A DNA stretch of 64,000 nucleotides from NCBI RefSeq assembly GCF_001049735.1, contig NZ_CVPC01000013.1, forward strand, positions 100,400-164,399. Direction: 5' to 3'. The translations under genes and the position numbers were made by a program. This document shows positions 1-8,693 of this stretch, piece by piece. Position 1 is the stretch's first letter. Each line of letters begins with the position of its first letter. The notes under the pieces were generated by a model. It did not search any database and was not told the origin of the DNA. It saw nothing but the letters and a program-made list of their open reading frames with translations. Origin of the DNA: Nereida ignava. Lineage in GTDB: Bacteria > Pseudomonadota > Alphaproteobacteria > Rhodobacterales > Rhodobacteraceae.

Positions 1-473
1 TGTTCCGTGATGTGACCACACTTTTTGCAGACCCGCGCGGATTTCGCATTGCGATTGACCAATTGCTGCATCCTTATGCGGGCACTGACATCGACCGGAT
101 TGTGGGGCTGGAAGCGCGCGGGTTTATCCTTGGCGGTGCCATCGCCCACCAGCTTAGTGTCGGGTTTGTGCCAATCCGCAAAAAAGGCAAACTACCCGGC
201 AAAACCCTCAGCCAAGATTACACGTTGGAGTACGGCGAAGCGACGATGGAAATCCACGATGATGCCATCCAGCCGGGCGAAAAAGTTCTGGTGGTTGATG
301 ATCTTCTGGCAACAGGCGGCACTGCTGAGGCGGGTATCAAATTGCTCGAAAAACTTGGTGCCGAGATTGTTGGCTGCGCTTTTGTAATTGATCTGCCTGA
401 TCTTGGTGGACGTGCCAAGCTTGAGGCGATGGGCGTCGACATCCACGCGCTTTGTGCATTTGAAGGCGATTGA
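1..473 (+). CDS. apt: Adenine phosphoribosyltransferase, 3' part (5' end outside window)
   Basis: Purine salvage enzyme that makes AMP from adenine and PRPP in the cytosol. The readable frame opens at base 3 with F-R-D and continues V-T-T-L-F-A-D, the usual N-terminal region of Apt, so the GTG at 12 is an internal valine and the true start lies upstream of the window. The PRPP-binding loop is clear ([13 protein letters not shown], bases about 283-321), followed by the family's C-terminal segment [13 protein letters not shown]. About 156 residues are present of a usual 170-180. Stop at 471-473. Convergent with the FAD oxidase that ends at 504. Confidence 0.95.
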   Translation, partial: FRDVTTLFADPRGFRIAIDQLLHPYAGTDIDRIVGLEARGFILGGAIAHQLSVGFVPIRKKGKLPGKTLSQDYTLEYGEATMEIHDDAIQPGEKVLVVDDLLATGGTAEAGIKLLEKLGAEIVGCAFVIDLPDLGGRAKLEAMGVDIHALCAFEGD

Positions 474-483
474 CGTCGCAAGC

Positions 484-514
484 TGGCGCGCGGCAATAAC
501 GCTCTAGCGCGCCA
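484..514. terminator. Possible bidirectional terminator hairpin between apt and the FAD oxidase
   Basis: The 7-bp arms TGGCGCG (484-490) and CGCGCCA (508-514) are perfect complements in the gap between two convergent genes. The right arm begins just past the oxidase stop codon (504-506). There is no T-run on either side, so it is a weak candidate. Confidence 0.3.
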
Positions 515-1928
515 ACACAGCACCAGGGTTCATAATGCCTTTCGGGTCAAGCGCGTCTTTAATGGCACGCATCGTGGTCAATTTCACCGGATCGCTATAG
601 CGCTCAAGATCAGCAACTTTGAGCCGTCCAACACCGTGCTCGGCACTCACCGACCCGCCCATGTCGTGGACAAGGTCATGGACTGTGCGTTTAATATCCT
701 CACGCTGGTGCTCATGATCGGCTCGGCTTTTACCATCCACCGGAAAGACGTTGTAGTGAAGATTACCGTCGCCCACGTGACCAAAACAATTCACCCGAAA
801 CGATCCCAGCTGTGCAATCGCCTGATTGCCACGTTCGATAAACGCAGGGATAGCCGACAGCGGCACCGAAATGTCATGGCTGCTCACCGAACCAATCCGG
901 CGATTTGCTTCTGGGATATTCTCGCGCAAGGCCCAAAACTGCTGCCGCTGGCTTTGTGATTGTGCAATGACGCCGTCGCTTACCAAGCCGGCCTCGCTGG
1001 CTTCGGAAAACAACGCCTCAAGTGCTGACGCAGGATTAAGACCTTGGGCCAAGCCAACGTCAATCAGCACCATCCACTCGGGCTTTTCAGCAAACGGCTG
1101 GCGCACATCTGGCAGCGTCTCAGACAAAAAATCTAGGCCCTGCTTGTGGATCAACTCAAACGCAGAGACACCGCCGCCCATACGCTTTTGCGTCATTGCA
1201 AGCAGCGATAGTGCAGCGCGCGGATCACGGACCGCCATAAACGCTGTCCCTTCTGAGGCGGGCTCAGGGTGCAGGCGCAAACACGCGGCGGTAATAATCC
1301 CAAGGGTCCCTTCGGCGCCAATCATCAGGTGACGCAGATCATAGCCAGTGTTGTTTTTGCGCAAACGCGTCAGGCCGTTCCAGATTGTGCCATCGGGCAT
1401 CACGACCTCAAGGCCAAGGCAAAGATCGCGCGCATTTCCGTAGCGCAGAACATTTACGCCGCCAGCATTGGTCGACAACACGCCGCCCACCCGCGCACTG
1501 CCCTCACTGGCAAGCGAAAGCGGAAACATCAGACCTTCGGCGCGGGCGTGTGACTGAACATCCGCAAGGATCATTCCTGCTTCTACCACCATCACGCCTT
1601 CCTCCGCGTGCATGGAACGCAACGCTGTCATCCGCTCTAGGGACAAGATCAGAGGGGGCACACCGTCTTCCGCAATCTGCCCGCCAACAAGTCCCGTCCC
1701 GCCACCGTATGGAATGACCGCAACACCTGCAGCATGGGCCGCCGCAACAAGGGTCGCGACTTGCTCGGTTGTGCGCGGTTTCGCAAGCAGCCCCGCTGTG
1801 CCAGCATACCGTCCACGCGGCTCTTCAAGGTAGGATGCAGTGACAGTCGCGAACACGTCATCGGGCATTAAGGCGCGTACTTTGGCCTCAAAATCAGACG
1901 TGGCGGAAACAAGCGGTGCAATCGACAT
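504..1928 (-). CDS. FAD-binding oxidase, GlcD / D-2-hydroxyacid dehydrogenase family
   Basis: Flavoprotein of 474 residues of the glycolate oxidase GlcD / D-lactate dehydrogenase (cytochrome) type, expected to oxidise a D-2-hydroxyacid. The N-terminal FAD-binding PCMH domain shows the pyrophosphate loop VIPYGGGTGLVGG (about residues 71-83). The C-terminal FAD-oxidase domain shows GHVGDGNLHYN and SAEHGVGRLK, which carry metal and substrate-binding histidines in this family. Start ATG at 1928 has AAGGA six bases upstream. It stands alone, with no GlcE or GlcF partner, so a single-subunit D-lactate dehydrogenase is more likely than glycolate oxidase. The actual substrate cannot be read from sequence. 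Confidence 0.85.
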   Translation of the reverse strand: MSIAPLVSATSDFEAKVRALMPDDVFATVTASYLEEPRGRYAGTAGLLAKPRTTEQVATLVAAAHAAGVAVIPYGGGTGLVGGQIAEDGVPPLILSLERMTALRSMHAEEGVMVVEAGMILADVQSHARAEGLMFPLSLASEGSARVGGVLSTNAGGVNVLRYGNARDLCLGLEVVMPDGTIWNGLTRLRKNNTGYDLRHLMIGAEGTLGIITAACLRLHPEPASEGTAFMAVRDPRAALSLLAMTQKRMGGGVSAFELIHKQGLDFLSETLPDVRQPFAEKPEWMVLIDVGLAQGLNPASALEALFSEASEAGLVSDGVIAQSQSQRQQFWALRENIPEANRRIGSVSSHDISVPLSAIPAFIERGNQAIAQLGSFRVNCFGHVGDGNLHYNVFPVDGKSRADHEHQREDIKRTVHDLVHDMGGSVSAEHGVGRLKVADLERYSDPVKLTTMRAIKDALDPKGIMNPGAVLAR

Positions 1929-2053
1929 AGCGCATCCTTAAATCACGGGCGGTTGAGGCTTCATGCCATGGGGCTACCTTGGTGAAAAGGCTACAACATG
2001 GCGCGGTTGGCAACACGTGGAAACGTAGTGCAATGGCGCACAAAAGCAGCCCC

Positions 2054-2644
2054 TTAAGCCAGACCAATATCCGTGCGACCCCGACGGTCGCCGCGTAAAT
2101 TTGCATACAGCACATGATTGCGCCAGCGTCCGTCAATTTGCAGGTAGCTTTGCGCAACACCTTCGTATTTGAAGCCCGACTTCTCTAAAACGCCCCGGGA
2201 TGCTTTGTTCTCAGGCAAGCAGGCCGCCTCAAGACGGCTTAGATCAAGGGTGTTGAAAGCGTAGTGGGTCGTGGCTTCGATTGCTTCGCGCATGAACCCC
2301 TGCCGTGCCGCAGCGCGCGCCACCCAATATCCCAATGTGCCCGCCTGCGCAGGACCGCGACGGATGTTATCAAGGGTGATTGCGCCGATCAGCGCCTGAT
2401 CCTCACGGCGGATCAAGAAAAGCGGCAAAGCCGTGCCTTGGGTAATCGCCCGCTGTGCCCAGTAAACCCGATTGGTAAATGCCTTGCGTGATAAGTGATC
2501 CGCCGCCCAAGTTGGTTCCCAAGGCGTTAGAAAATCATGGCTATCGCTGCGCTGTGATGCCCAAAACCGAAAATCACTATGAGCCGGTTGGCGAAGGGTC
2601 ATTCGCTCCGTTTCGATAATGACTTTGCGTTTTGATCTCAGCAT
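2054..2644 (-). CDS. GNAT N-acetyltransferase (RimJ/RimL-like)
   Basis: 196-residue acetyltransferase of the GCN5 superfamily. It opens with the typical beta-strand ETERMTLRQP and has acetyl-CoA-binding region segments (LGYWVARAAARQGFMREA, then LEAACLPENKASRGVLEKSGF), the pattern of ribosomal-protein-alanine acetyltransferases. Its ATG overlaps the stop of the upstream M16 peptidase as TGATG, so the two are translationally coupled. It is the last gene of the thrC-M16-GNAT group. The acceptor is unknown; RimJ/RimL homology is only at family level. Confidence 0.85.
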   Translation of the reverse strand: MLRSKRKVIIETERMTLRQPAHSDFRFWASQRSDSHDFLTPWEPTWAADHLSRKAFTNRVYWAQRAITQGTALPLFLIRREDQALIGAITLDNIRRGPAQAGTLGYWVARAAARQGFMREAIEATTHYAFNTLDLSRLEAACLPENKASRGVLEKSGFKYEGVAQSYLQIDGRWRNHVLYANLRGDRRGRTDIGLA

Positions 2645-3903
2645 CAGGCGGCCAGTCGCGCCTTTAGTTGCTCAAGGTGCGGCGCTTGCTCAACAGGACC
2701 ATAAAGCGCCATCGCGCTGCGGGCCGTCACAAGGTTTTCAGCGAAATCTTTGACATCTCCCGTGGTGACCGCATCAATCCGCTCAACAGCCTCATCCAGC
2801 TGCGGGATACGGTCCCAGATTGACATCATCCGCGCCAAACGTTCGCAGCGCGCAGATGGGCTTTCAAGCCCCATCAGCATCCCTGCCTTCATCTGCGCAC
2901 GGGCACGCGCCACTTCTTCTGGGGTCATATCGCTGGCGGCGCGTTTCATCTCGTCCATGGTCAGAGCAGCAAGATCCCCGATTTGCTCAGCGCTTGTACC
3001 GGCGTAAATCGTCATCAAGCCCGTGTCCGCATAGGCGCCCGCTTGACTGAAAATCGTATAGCACAAACCGCGCTTTTCACGGATTTCTTGGAACAGGCGG
3101 CTCGACATGCCACCCCCGAATGCCGTGGCAAATATCTGGGCCGTGTAGATCTGCGGATCGCGGTAGTCCGGCCCTTCCAAAGCCAGGGCGAAGTGCACCT
3201 GCTCAAGGGATTTCAACTCGCGCCGCTCTCCACCTTCAAAACGCGCAGCGTCTGATTGAATTGACGGTGCGGCGGGTAAATGGCCGAACATTTCTTCTGC
3301 ACGGCGAACAAGATCATCATGATCCACGGCACCAGCGGCAGCCAAAATCATCTGACCGGGGCCGTAGTGCTGTGCCACGAATTGCGCCAAATCATCACGG
3401 CTAAAGCTTTGAACCCGCTCAACAGGACCCAAAATTGTTCGCCCGATCGCTTGGTCAGGATAAGCCTCTTCTTGCAACCAATCGAACACGATATCGTCCG
3501 GTGTGTCCAACGACTGGCCGATCTCTTGCAAAATCACACCTCGTTCGACCTCAATTTCAGCAGGGTCAAAAACAGGGTTGAGAACAATATCGCCAATCAC
3601 ATCAAGCGCCAGCGGCACATCGTTTTCCAACACGCGGGCATAGTAGGCCGTCATCTCGCGGCTGGTATATGCGTTGATATAGCCACCCACGTCTTCAATC
3701 GCCTCAGCGATTTGCAACGCGCTGCGCCGCTTGGTGCCTTTGAAGGCCATATGTTCAAGAAAATGCGCGATGCCATTTTGCGGCAGCGTTTCATTGCGAC
3801 CGCCCGCTTGCACCCAAATGCCGATAGACGCGCTTTTCAGCCCCTCCATATGCTCTGTTACAATGCGAAAGCCGTTGGACAAGCGATGGGTTTGAACACT
3901 CAC
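2644..3903 (-). CDS. M16 family zinc metallopeptidase (processing peptidase-like)
   Basis: 419-residue pitrilysin/mitochondrial-processing-peptidase-type protein. The inverted zinc motif HxxEH is intact as HFLEH at residues 47-51, followed by MAFKGT. A downstream glutamate in EVERGVILQEI is the expected third ligand, so this is a catalytic subunit. Start is GTG at 3903, directly adjacent to the thrC stop, with AAGGA eight bases upstream. In alphaproteobacteria this gene regularly follows thrC. The biological substrate is not known from the sequence; MPP-beta is its eukaryotic relative. Confidence 0.92.
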   Translation of the reverse strand: MSVQTHRLSNGFRIVTEHMEGLKSASIGIWVQAGGRNETLPQNGIAHFLEHMAFKGTKRRSALQIAEAIEDVGGYINAYTSREMTAYYARVLENDVPLALDVIGDIVLNPVFDPAEIEVERGVILQEIGQSLDTPDDIVFDWLQEEAYPDQAIGRTILGPVERVQSFSRDDLAQFVAQHYGPGQMILAAAGAVDHDDLVRRAEEMFGHLPAAPSIQSDAARFEGGERRELKSLEQVHFALALEGPDYRDPQIYTAQIFATAFGGGMSSRLFQEIREKRGLCYTIFSQAGAYADTGLMTIYAGTSAEQIGDLAALTMDEMKRAASDMTPEEVARARAQMKAGMLMGLESPSARCERLARMMSIWDRIPQLDEAVERIDAVTTGDVKDFAENLVTARSAMALYGPVEQAPHLEQLKARLAA

Positions 3904-5286
3904 TTAGATACGATCCTTGATGATGGTCTTGATGTCAGAGACGCCGCCAGTCACGCGGGTGATACGCTCGTCGCGCTCAAATAGATCCGCCATACGCGCG
4001 GGCAACGCAGGAAACACACCGCTGGCCGCCTCGACTGCGTTTGGGAATTTCGCTGGATGTGCAGTGGCCAAAGTAATCATCGGCGTAGCACCCAAATGCC
4101 CTTCTGCGACATGCACACCAACAGCTGAATGTGGGCACAGCAATTCACCATGATCCGCATGATAGCGCGTAATGGCCGCCGCAGTTTCACCTTCGGACGC
4201 GCGGCCAGACGCAAATGTATCGCGCAGCGCCGAAATCGCCCCTTGGCTGACAGTAAACGCACCGCTTTGCTTTAACTCATCCATTTGTTGAGCAATCGCA
4301 GCGCCGTCGCTTCCATAGGCATAATAAAGCGCGCGTTCAAAGTTCGAGCTGACCTGAATATCCATGGACGGGCTGATCGAGGGCTTCACGCCTTCGGTGC
4401 TGTAAACGCCTGTCTCAAGAGTACGGTGCAGGATGTCGTTTTGGTTGGTTGCGATGGCCAGTTTGTCGATGGTTAGGCCCATCTGTTTGGCAATATAGCC
4501 GGCAAAAATGTCGCCAAAGTTACCAGTGGGCACTGTAAAGCTAACCTCACGGTGCGGCGCACCAAGGCTCACAGCACTGGAGAAGTAGTATACAACTTGC
4601 GCCAGCACACGCGCCCAGTTGATTGAGTTGACCCCAGCAAGGCGGACGTCATCGCGGAAATCAAAGTCGTTGAACATGTCCTTCACGGCCGCTTGGCACG
4701 TGTCGAAATCCCCATCGACCGCCAAGGCATGGACATTGGCCTCTGACGGCGTTGTCATCTGGCGGCGCTGCACATCAGACACACGGCCATGCGGGTACAA
4801 AATAAACAGATCAACCGCTTCAAGCCCGCGGAAGGCCTCCATCGCAGCTGAACCCGTGTCACCAGATGTTGCACCCACAATCGTGACCCGCTCCCCATTA
4901 CGCTTGAGCGCGAATTCAAACATCTGACCGATCAGCTGCATGGCGAAATCTTTGAATGCCAAGGTTGGCCCGTGAAATAGCTCAAGCAAGAAATGGTTCG
5001 GCGCAACCTGCACCAAAGGCGCGCGCGCAGCATGACCGAAACCTGCATAAGCCTTTGCGATCAGGTCCGCGAATTTTTCGTCTGTGAACGTGTCACCGGT
5101 AAATGGACGCATGACACGGAAGGCGATTTCCTCATAACTCAGGCCCGCCATTGCCGCGATGTCAGCTTTTGAGAATGTCGGGATGGTCTCGGGAAGATAC
5201 AATCCGCCATCACGCGCAAGACCAGTAAGCATCGCCTGTTCGAACGTCAAAACAGGCGCATTGCCACGGGTTGAATGGTACTTCAT
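3904..5286 (-). CDS. thrC: Threonine synthase
   Basis: PLP enzyme that converts O-phospho-homoserine to threonine. 460 residues, matching the long (class with N-terminal extension) proteobacterial form. It starts MKYHSTRGNAP, as the family does, and has the PLP-lysine motif LAFKDFAMQ (K112). Further family segments are GATSGDTGSAAMEAFRG and PTGNFGDIFAGYIAKQMG, which bind the cofactor phosphate. ATG at 5286 overlaps the SURF1 stop by ATGA, so thrC is coupled to the cytochrome oxidase run. Confidence 0.97.
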   Translation of the reverse strand: MKYHSTRGNAPVLTFEQAMLTGLARDGGLYLPETIPTFSKADIAAMAGLSYEEIAFRVMRPFTGDTFTDEKFADLIAKAYAGFGHAARAPLVQVAPNHFLLELFHGPTLAFKDFAMQLIGQMFEFALKRNGERVTIVGATSGDTGSAAMEAFRGLEAVDLFILYPHGRVSDVQRRQMTTPSEANVHALAVDGDFDTCQAAVKDMFNDFDFRDDVRLAGVNSINWARVLAQVVYYFSSAVSLGAPHREVSFTVPTGNFGDIFAGYIAKQMGLTIDKLAIATNQNDILHRTLETGVYSTEGVKPSISPSMDIQVSSNFERALYYAYGSDGAAIAQQMDELKQSGAFTVSQGAISALRDTFASGRASEGETAAAITRYHADHGELLCPHSAVGVHVAEGHLGATPMITLATAHPAKFPNAVEAASGVFPALPARMADLFERDERITRVTGGVSDIKTIIKDRI

Positions 5287-5972
5287 GTATCTCGCCTTTC
5301 GTCAGTCCTGCGCGTCATACGCCACACCACAAAGCCTGTCATCCCCAACCACACAATTGCCAGCGAAAACCACGTGATTGCGTAGCTAAGGTGATCATTG
5401 GGAATCGCATCACTTGAAACCGGCAGCGGCGAAACAGCTGGATCAGTTGGGGCTACTGCGCGCGCAATCACCAAAACAGGACGCGTGTTTAGCGCCTTGG
5501 CCATGGCATCAACGTCGCGTGCAAACCAGATGTTCTTGGCCAAATCCGGCTCGGGCGTATAGCCATCAACTTCTGATGGCCAATGCAGATTACCCTCAAC
5601 CGCCACATCACCTGTCAAACGGGGCGCTTGGTCATCCAATAAAGACTGAAAACCACGGTCGATCATGATGCGACCTGCGGATGTCTCAAGCACAGCGATA
5701 TGGCGATACCCGGCGCCCACCTGCTTTTGGCTGACCAACACGCGCAAATGCTCACCAGTATAATTGCCGCTCACTTGGACAGGCGCGAAACGGTCACGCG
5801 CAGGATCGGGTGTTTGAGGCAACTCGGAAACAGGGCCCGCGATGCGCGCATCAATCTCGGCCAGCACGCCTTCTTTCCACGCAAGGCGGTTCATCTGCCA
5901 ATTGCCCAAACTCAAAAGGATCGCAATCCCTACAAAGCCCAAAACCAAAATCCCGATGATCTTGCCGCGCAT
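5283..5972 (-). CDS. SURF1 family cytochrome oxidase assembly protein
   Basis: Inner-membrane protein of about 229 residues that helps insert heme a into subunit I of aa3 oxidase. It has one membrane helix at each end (IIGILVLGFVGIAILLSLG and LSYAITWFSLAIVWLGMTGF) flanking a periplasmic domain, the classic SURF1 layout. I chose ATG 5972 (MRGKIIGILV) because GGAGA lies seven bases upstream; a TTG at 5996 would extend it by eight residues into a terminator-like hairpin. It lies between ctaE and thrC. Confidence 0.92.
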   Translation of the reverse strand: MRGKIIGILVLGFVGIAILLSLGNWQMNRLAWKEGVLAEIDARIAGPVSELPQTPDPARDRFAPVQVSGNYTGEHLRVLVSQKQVGAGYRHIAVLETSAGRIMIDRGFQSLLDDQAPRLTGDVAVEGNLHWPSEVDGYTPEPDLAKNIWFARDVDAMAKALNTRPVLVIARAVAPTDPAVSPLPVSSDAIPNDHLSYAITWFSLAIVWLGMTGFVVWRMTRRTDERRDT

Positions 5973-5994
5973 GCTGTTCTCCCAAATCAAACGC

Positions 5995-6023
5995 AAAAGG
6001 CGCGAGGATAACCCCGCGCCTTT
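5995..6023 (-). terminator. Hairpin after ctaE
   Basis: A 9-bp perfect stem (AAAGGCGCG / CGCGCCTTT) lies between the ctaE stop and the SURF1 start, followed on the minus strand by a short T-rich stretch. It probably terminates part of the transcripts after ctaE, with read-through into SURF1 and thrC. Confidence 0.55.
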
Positions 6024-6049
6024 GTATCAATATCGCAAATCGCGAGGGG

Positions 6050-6850
6050 TTAGGCGCCCCAAACGTAGACGGCTGCAAACAGGAACAACCATACCACGTC
6101 TACAAAGTGCCAATACCAAGCAGCAGCTTCAAAACCCACGTGCTTTTCTTGTGTGAAGTGACCGCGTTGCAGGCGGATCAAACACACCAGCAAGAAGATC
6201 GTACCGACAACAACGTGGAAACCATGAAAGCCAGTCGCCATGAAGAAGTTCGCGCCATAGATGTTACCCGCAAAGCCAAAAGACGCGTGGGTGTACTCAT
6301 ACACTTGGAAAGCAGTGAAGATCAGGCCGAGCACTACCGCAAGGATCAGACCGTTTTTCATGTCTTTACGGTTGTTTTCGTGCACAAGAGCGTGGTGCGC
6401 CCAAGTTGCCGCCGCACCTGAACACAGCAGGATCAGCGTGTTGATAAGCGGCAAGTGCCACGGGTCGAATGTCTCAATCCCTGCGGGTGGCCAAACACCA
6501 TCAACCGCAGGGGACATTGGGCCCATGGGGTACATCGCGTGTTTGAAGAAAGACCAGAACCACGCCGCGAAGAACATAACTTCGGACATGATAAAGAAGA
6601 TAAAACCATAGCGCAGGCCAATAATAACGACCGGAGTGTGATCACCCGCTTGGCTTTCCGCAACAGTGTCTGCCCACCAAGCAAACATGGTGTAGAGCAC
6701 GCCGACGAGGCCGATTAGAAAGAGCCAAGGACCGCTTTCGTGCATCCACAAAACAGCACCAAAAAGCATGATGAAGCCAGTGACCGAGCCGATGAAGGGC
6801 CACACACTGGGAGGCAAAACGTGATAATCGTGGTTTTTGACATGGGCCAT
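6050..6850 (-). CDS. ctaE: Cytochrome c oxidase subunit III
   Basis: 266-residue integral membrane subunit III of the aa3 terminal oxidase. It contains seven predicted helices and signature stretches [14 protein letters not shown] and [21 protein letters not shown] at the C-terminus, both diagnostic for subunit III. Full length for the bacterial family. It sits 21 bp downstream of ctaG in the usual alphaproteobacterial order. Subunit I (ctaD) is not in the window; it is normally encoded elsewhere in this family. Confidence 0.98.
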   Translation of the reverse strand: MAHVKNHDYHVLPPSVWPFIGSVTGFIMLFGAVLWMHESGPWLFLIGLVGVLYTMFAWWADTVAESQAGDHTPVVIIGLRYGFIFFIMSEVMFFAAWFWSFFKHAMYPMGPMSPAVDGVWPPAGIETFDPWHLPLINTLILLCSGAAATWAHHALVHENNRKDMKNGLILAVVLGLIFTAFQVYEYTHASFGFAGNIYGANFFMATGFHGFHVVVGTIFLLVCLIRLQRGHFTQEKHVGFEAAAWYWHFVDVVWLFLFAAVYVWGA

Positions 6851-6871
6851 TTTGTGTCTCTTTTCCGTGTC

Positions 6872-7483
6872 TTATTGTAGTTGTGATGTCAGGGGTGTTT
6901 CGGGTGTTGGTTCAATCAAAGCGGCCTGCTGATCATCAGCGTCCATGCCTGTTTGATCGTCCATCATATGGAATGTGTAGGACAACGTAATCGTGTGCAC
7001 ATATTTGCCTTCGCGATCATTCACGATGTCAGGATCAACGTAAAAGTTGACCGGCATCGACATACGTTCGCCGGGCTGCAAAATCTGCTCCTCAAAACAA
7101 AAGCAGTGAATTTTGCTGAAATAGGCACCAGCAGCATACGGCGCCACGTTGTAGCTTGCCGTGCCGCGGATTGGTTTATCGGTCGGATTGTAAGCCTCGT
7201 AGAAGGCCATGCCGTCTTGACCGATTTTCAGCTCCATCTGGCGCTGCTCCGGTTTAAACTCCCACGGCATATCCCGTGCTGTTGATGCGTCAAACCGCAC
7301 CTTGATCGTCTGATCTAACACGCCTTCGGTGTTGCCCGTGCTGGCGTTTGTGGTGCCACCGTAGCCGGTCACACGGCAGAACAAATCATAGAGCGGCACA
7401 GAGGCCCACGCCAAAGCGCCCATAATCACGACAACGCCGACCAGCTTCTTTGCCGTGTTCAACTTTGAAGTCATTTCGGTCAC
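6872..7483 (-). CDS. ctaG: Cytochrome c oxidase assembly protein CtaG (Cox11)
   Basis: 203-residue copper chaperone that delivers copper to the CuB site of subunit I. It has one N-terminal helix (VGVVVIMGALAWASVPLYDLFC) and a periplasmic immunoglobulin-like domain with the copper-binding CFCFEEQ motif, plus the family segment MPVNFYVDP. Start is GTG at 7483, overlapping the stop of the upstream small protein (GTGA) and preceded by GGAGA; an ATG three codons later is the alternative. Length is normal. Confidence 0.96.
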   Translation of the reverse strand: MTEMTSKLNTAKKLVGVVVIMGALAWASVPLYDLFCRVTGYGGTTNASTGNTEGVLDQTIKVRFDASTARDMPWEFKPEQRQMELKIGQDGMAFYEAYNPTDKPIRGTASYNVAPYAAGAYFSKIHCFCFEEQILQPGERMSMPVNFYVDPDIVNDREGKYVHTITLSYTFHMMDDQTGMDADDQQAALIEPTPETPLTSQLQ

Positions 7484-7674
7484 TTAGCATCTCCCTCGGT
7501 TGTGACAGACAGACGAACAGCATGGTCAAACCCCTCAAGGCTGCTGCCTCCAGTGATTTTTACATAAGTCAGGCCAAAAACAATCGCGATCAGCCCCACC
7601 AAAACCAGTGCTACAGCACCATTGCGGCCCGAGCGGCGCGTGTGAAGTTCGTGTTCTTGACGGAAATACCCCAT
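7480..7674 (-). CDS. Small single-pass membrane protein between ctaB and ctaG (CoxF-like)
   Basis: 64-residue protein with a positively charged N-terminus (HTRRSGRNG) and one hydrophobic helix (AVALVLVGLIAIVFGLTYV), so probably N-in with a short periplasmic tail. It overlaps both neighbours: its ATG shares a base with the ctaB stop (TAATG) and its stop overlaps the ctaG start, so it is translated with them. Rhodobacteraceae and Paracoccus commonly carry such a small ORF here, sometimes called CoxF. Its position implies a part in oxidase assembly, but no function can be read from it. Confidence 0.8.
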   Translation of the reverse strand: MGYFRQEHELHTRRSGRNGAVALVLVGLIAIVFGLTYVKITGGSSLEGFDHAVRLSVTTEGDAK

Positions 7675-8618
7675 TACCAGCCTCCCAAACCGTATGGTGC
7701 CAGCATCACTTCCAGCAACAGCGCGCCAAAGTGGGCAAAAAGGTAATAAAGCGAGACTTTAAAGACTGATTTCTCAACTTTGTATTTGTCTGCTTCGGCC
7801 TGCGCCTCATCGCGGCGCCAGATGTCATAGGCACCCTTGAGGAACCATATATTAAAGAACAGCGCCACAGCCAAATAAACTGGCCCGCCAATGCTGGTGA
7901 ACGCAGTTCCTACAGCAACGGGGAACAGCAGCAGGGTGTAAAAAAGAACATGGATGCGGGTGGATTTGCGCCCGTGGGTCACGGTCAGCATTGGTACACG
8001 CGCATCGTCGTAATCAGTCTTCATGAACAGTGCCAGCGCCCAGAAATGTGGCGGTGTCCACATGAAGATGATCGCGAACATCAGTACCGCTTCAAGACTT
8101 ACCGAACCCGTCGCAACCACCCAGCCAATCATCGGAGGAAACGCGCCAGCTGCGCCGCCAATCACGATGTTTTGCGGCGTCGCGCGTTTGAGCCACATTG
8201 AATATATGACCGCATAGAAGAAAATAGTGAAAGCCAGCAAACCAGCCGCCACGGCGTTTGTCGCCAACCACAGCAAGACGACCGAAAAGCCCGAAAGCGC
8301 CAGACCCACGGCCAGAGCTTCGCCCGGCGTTACTTTGCCAGCCGGAATAGGGCGGCGGGCGGTGCGTTTCATGACACTATCGATATCCGCGTCCCACCAC
8401 ATGTTCAGCGAGCCGGATGCACCCGCACCAATTGCGATAAACAAAATGGCACAAAAGCCAATGAAGGGGTGCACGCTTACAGGCGCGACCAACAAACCAA
8501 CGAGTGCCGTGAAAACAACGAGCGACATCACCCGCGGCTTCATCAGCGCGAAGTAGTCGCGGAACTCTGCCTCACCCGGAACGGGCTTTGCAGCTGTTTG
8601 CAGACTAGCGTCGGTCAT
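7674..8618 (-). CDS. ctaB: Protoheme IX farnesyltransferase (heme O synthase)
   Basis: 314-residue UbiA-family membrane prenyltransferase that adds a farnesyl group to heme b to give heme O, the precursor of heme A. The first aspartate-rich motif is NMWWDADIDSVMKRT and the second region is KTDYDDARVPM. Strings of hydrophobic helices span the rest. ATG 8618 has AGGGA upstream. Located between ctaC and ctaG, as in other alphaproteobacterial oxidase clusters. Confidence 0.97.
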   Translation of the reverse strand: MTDASLQTAAKPVPGEAEFRDYFALMKPRVMSLVVFTALVGLLVAPVSVHPFIGFCAILFIAIGAGASGSLNMWWDADIDSVMKRTARRPIPAGKVTPGEALAVGLALSGFSVVLLWLATNAVAAGLLAFTIFFYAVIYSMWLKRATPQNIVIGGAAGAFPPMIGWVVATGSVSLEAVLMFAIIFMWTPPHFWALALFMKTDYDDARVPMLTVTHGRKSTRIHVLFYTLLLFPVAVGTAFTSIGGPVYLAVALFFNIWFLKGAYDIWRRDEAQAEADKYKVEKSVFKVSLYYLFAHFGALLLEVMLAPYGLGGW

Positions 8619-8635
8619 TAGGTGGTCCCTTCGTT

Positions 8636-8661
8636 AAAGGGTCGAACCAACCGTTCGACCC
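8636..8661 (-). terminator. Hairpin between ctaC and ctaB
   Basis: Perfect 9-bp stem GGGTCGAAC / GTTCGACCC (8639-8647 and 8653-8661) with a five-base loop, followed on the minus strand by TTT. It lies between ctaC and ctaB and probably acts as a partial terminator or as a 3' end that keeps subunit II mRNA more abundant. Confidence 0.65.
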
Positions 8662-8693
8662 TAACCGCCCCCCTACGAAAGGAGGGCAGAGAG

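Noticed and set aside
12..473. GTG at 12 as the start of apt
   Set aside because: Codons before it read F-R-D, which belongs to the Apt N-terminal region, so the gene begins outside the window.
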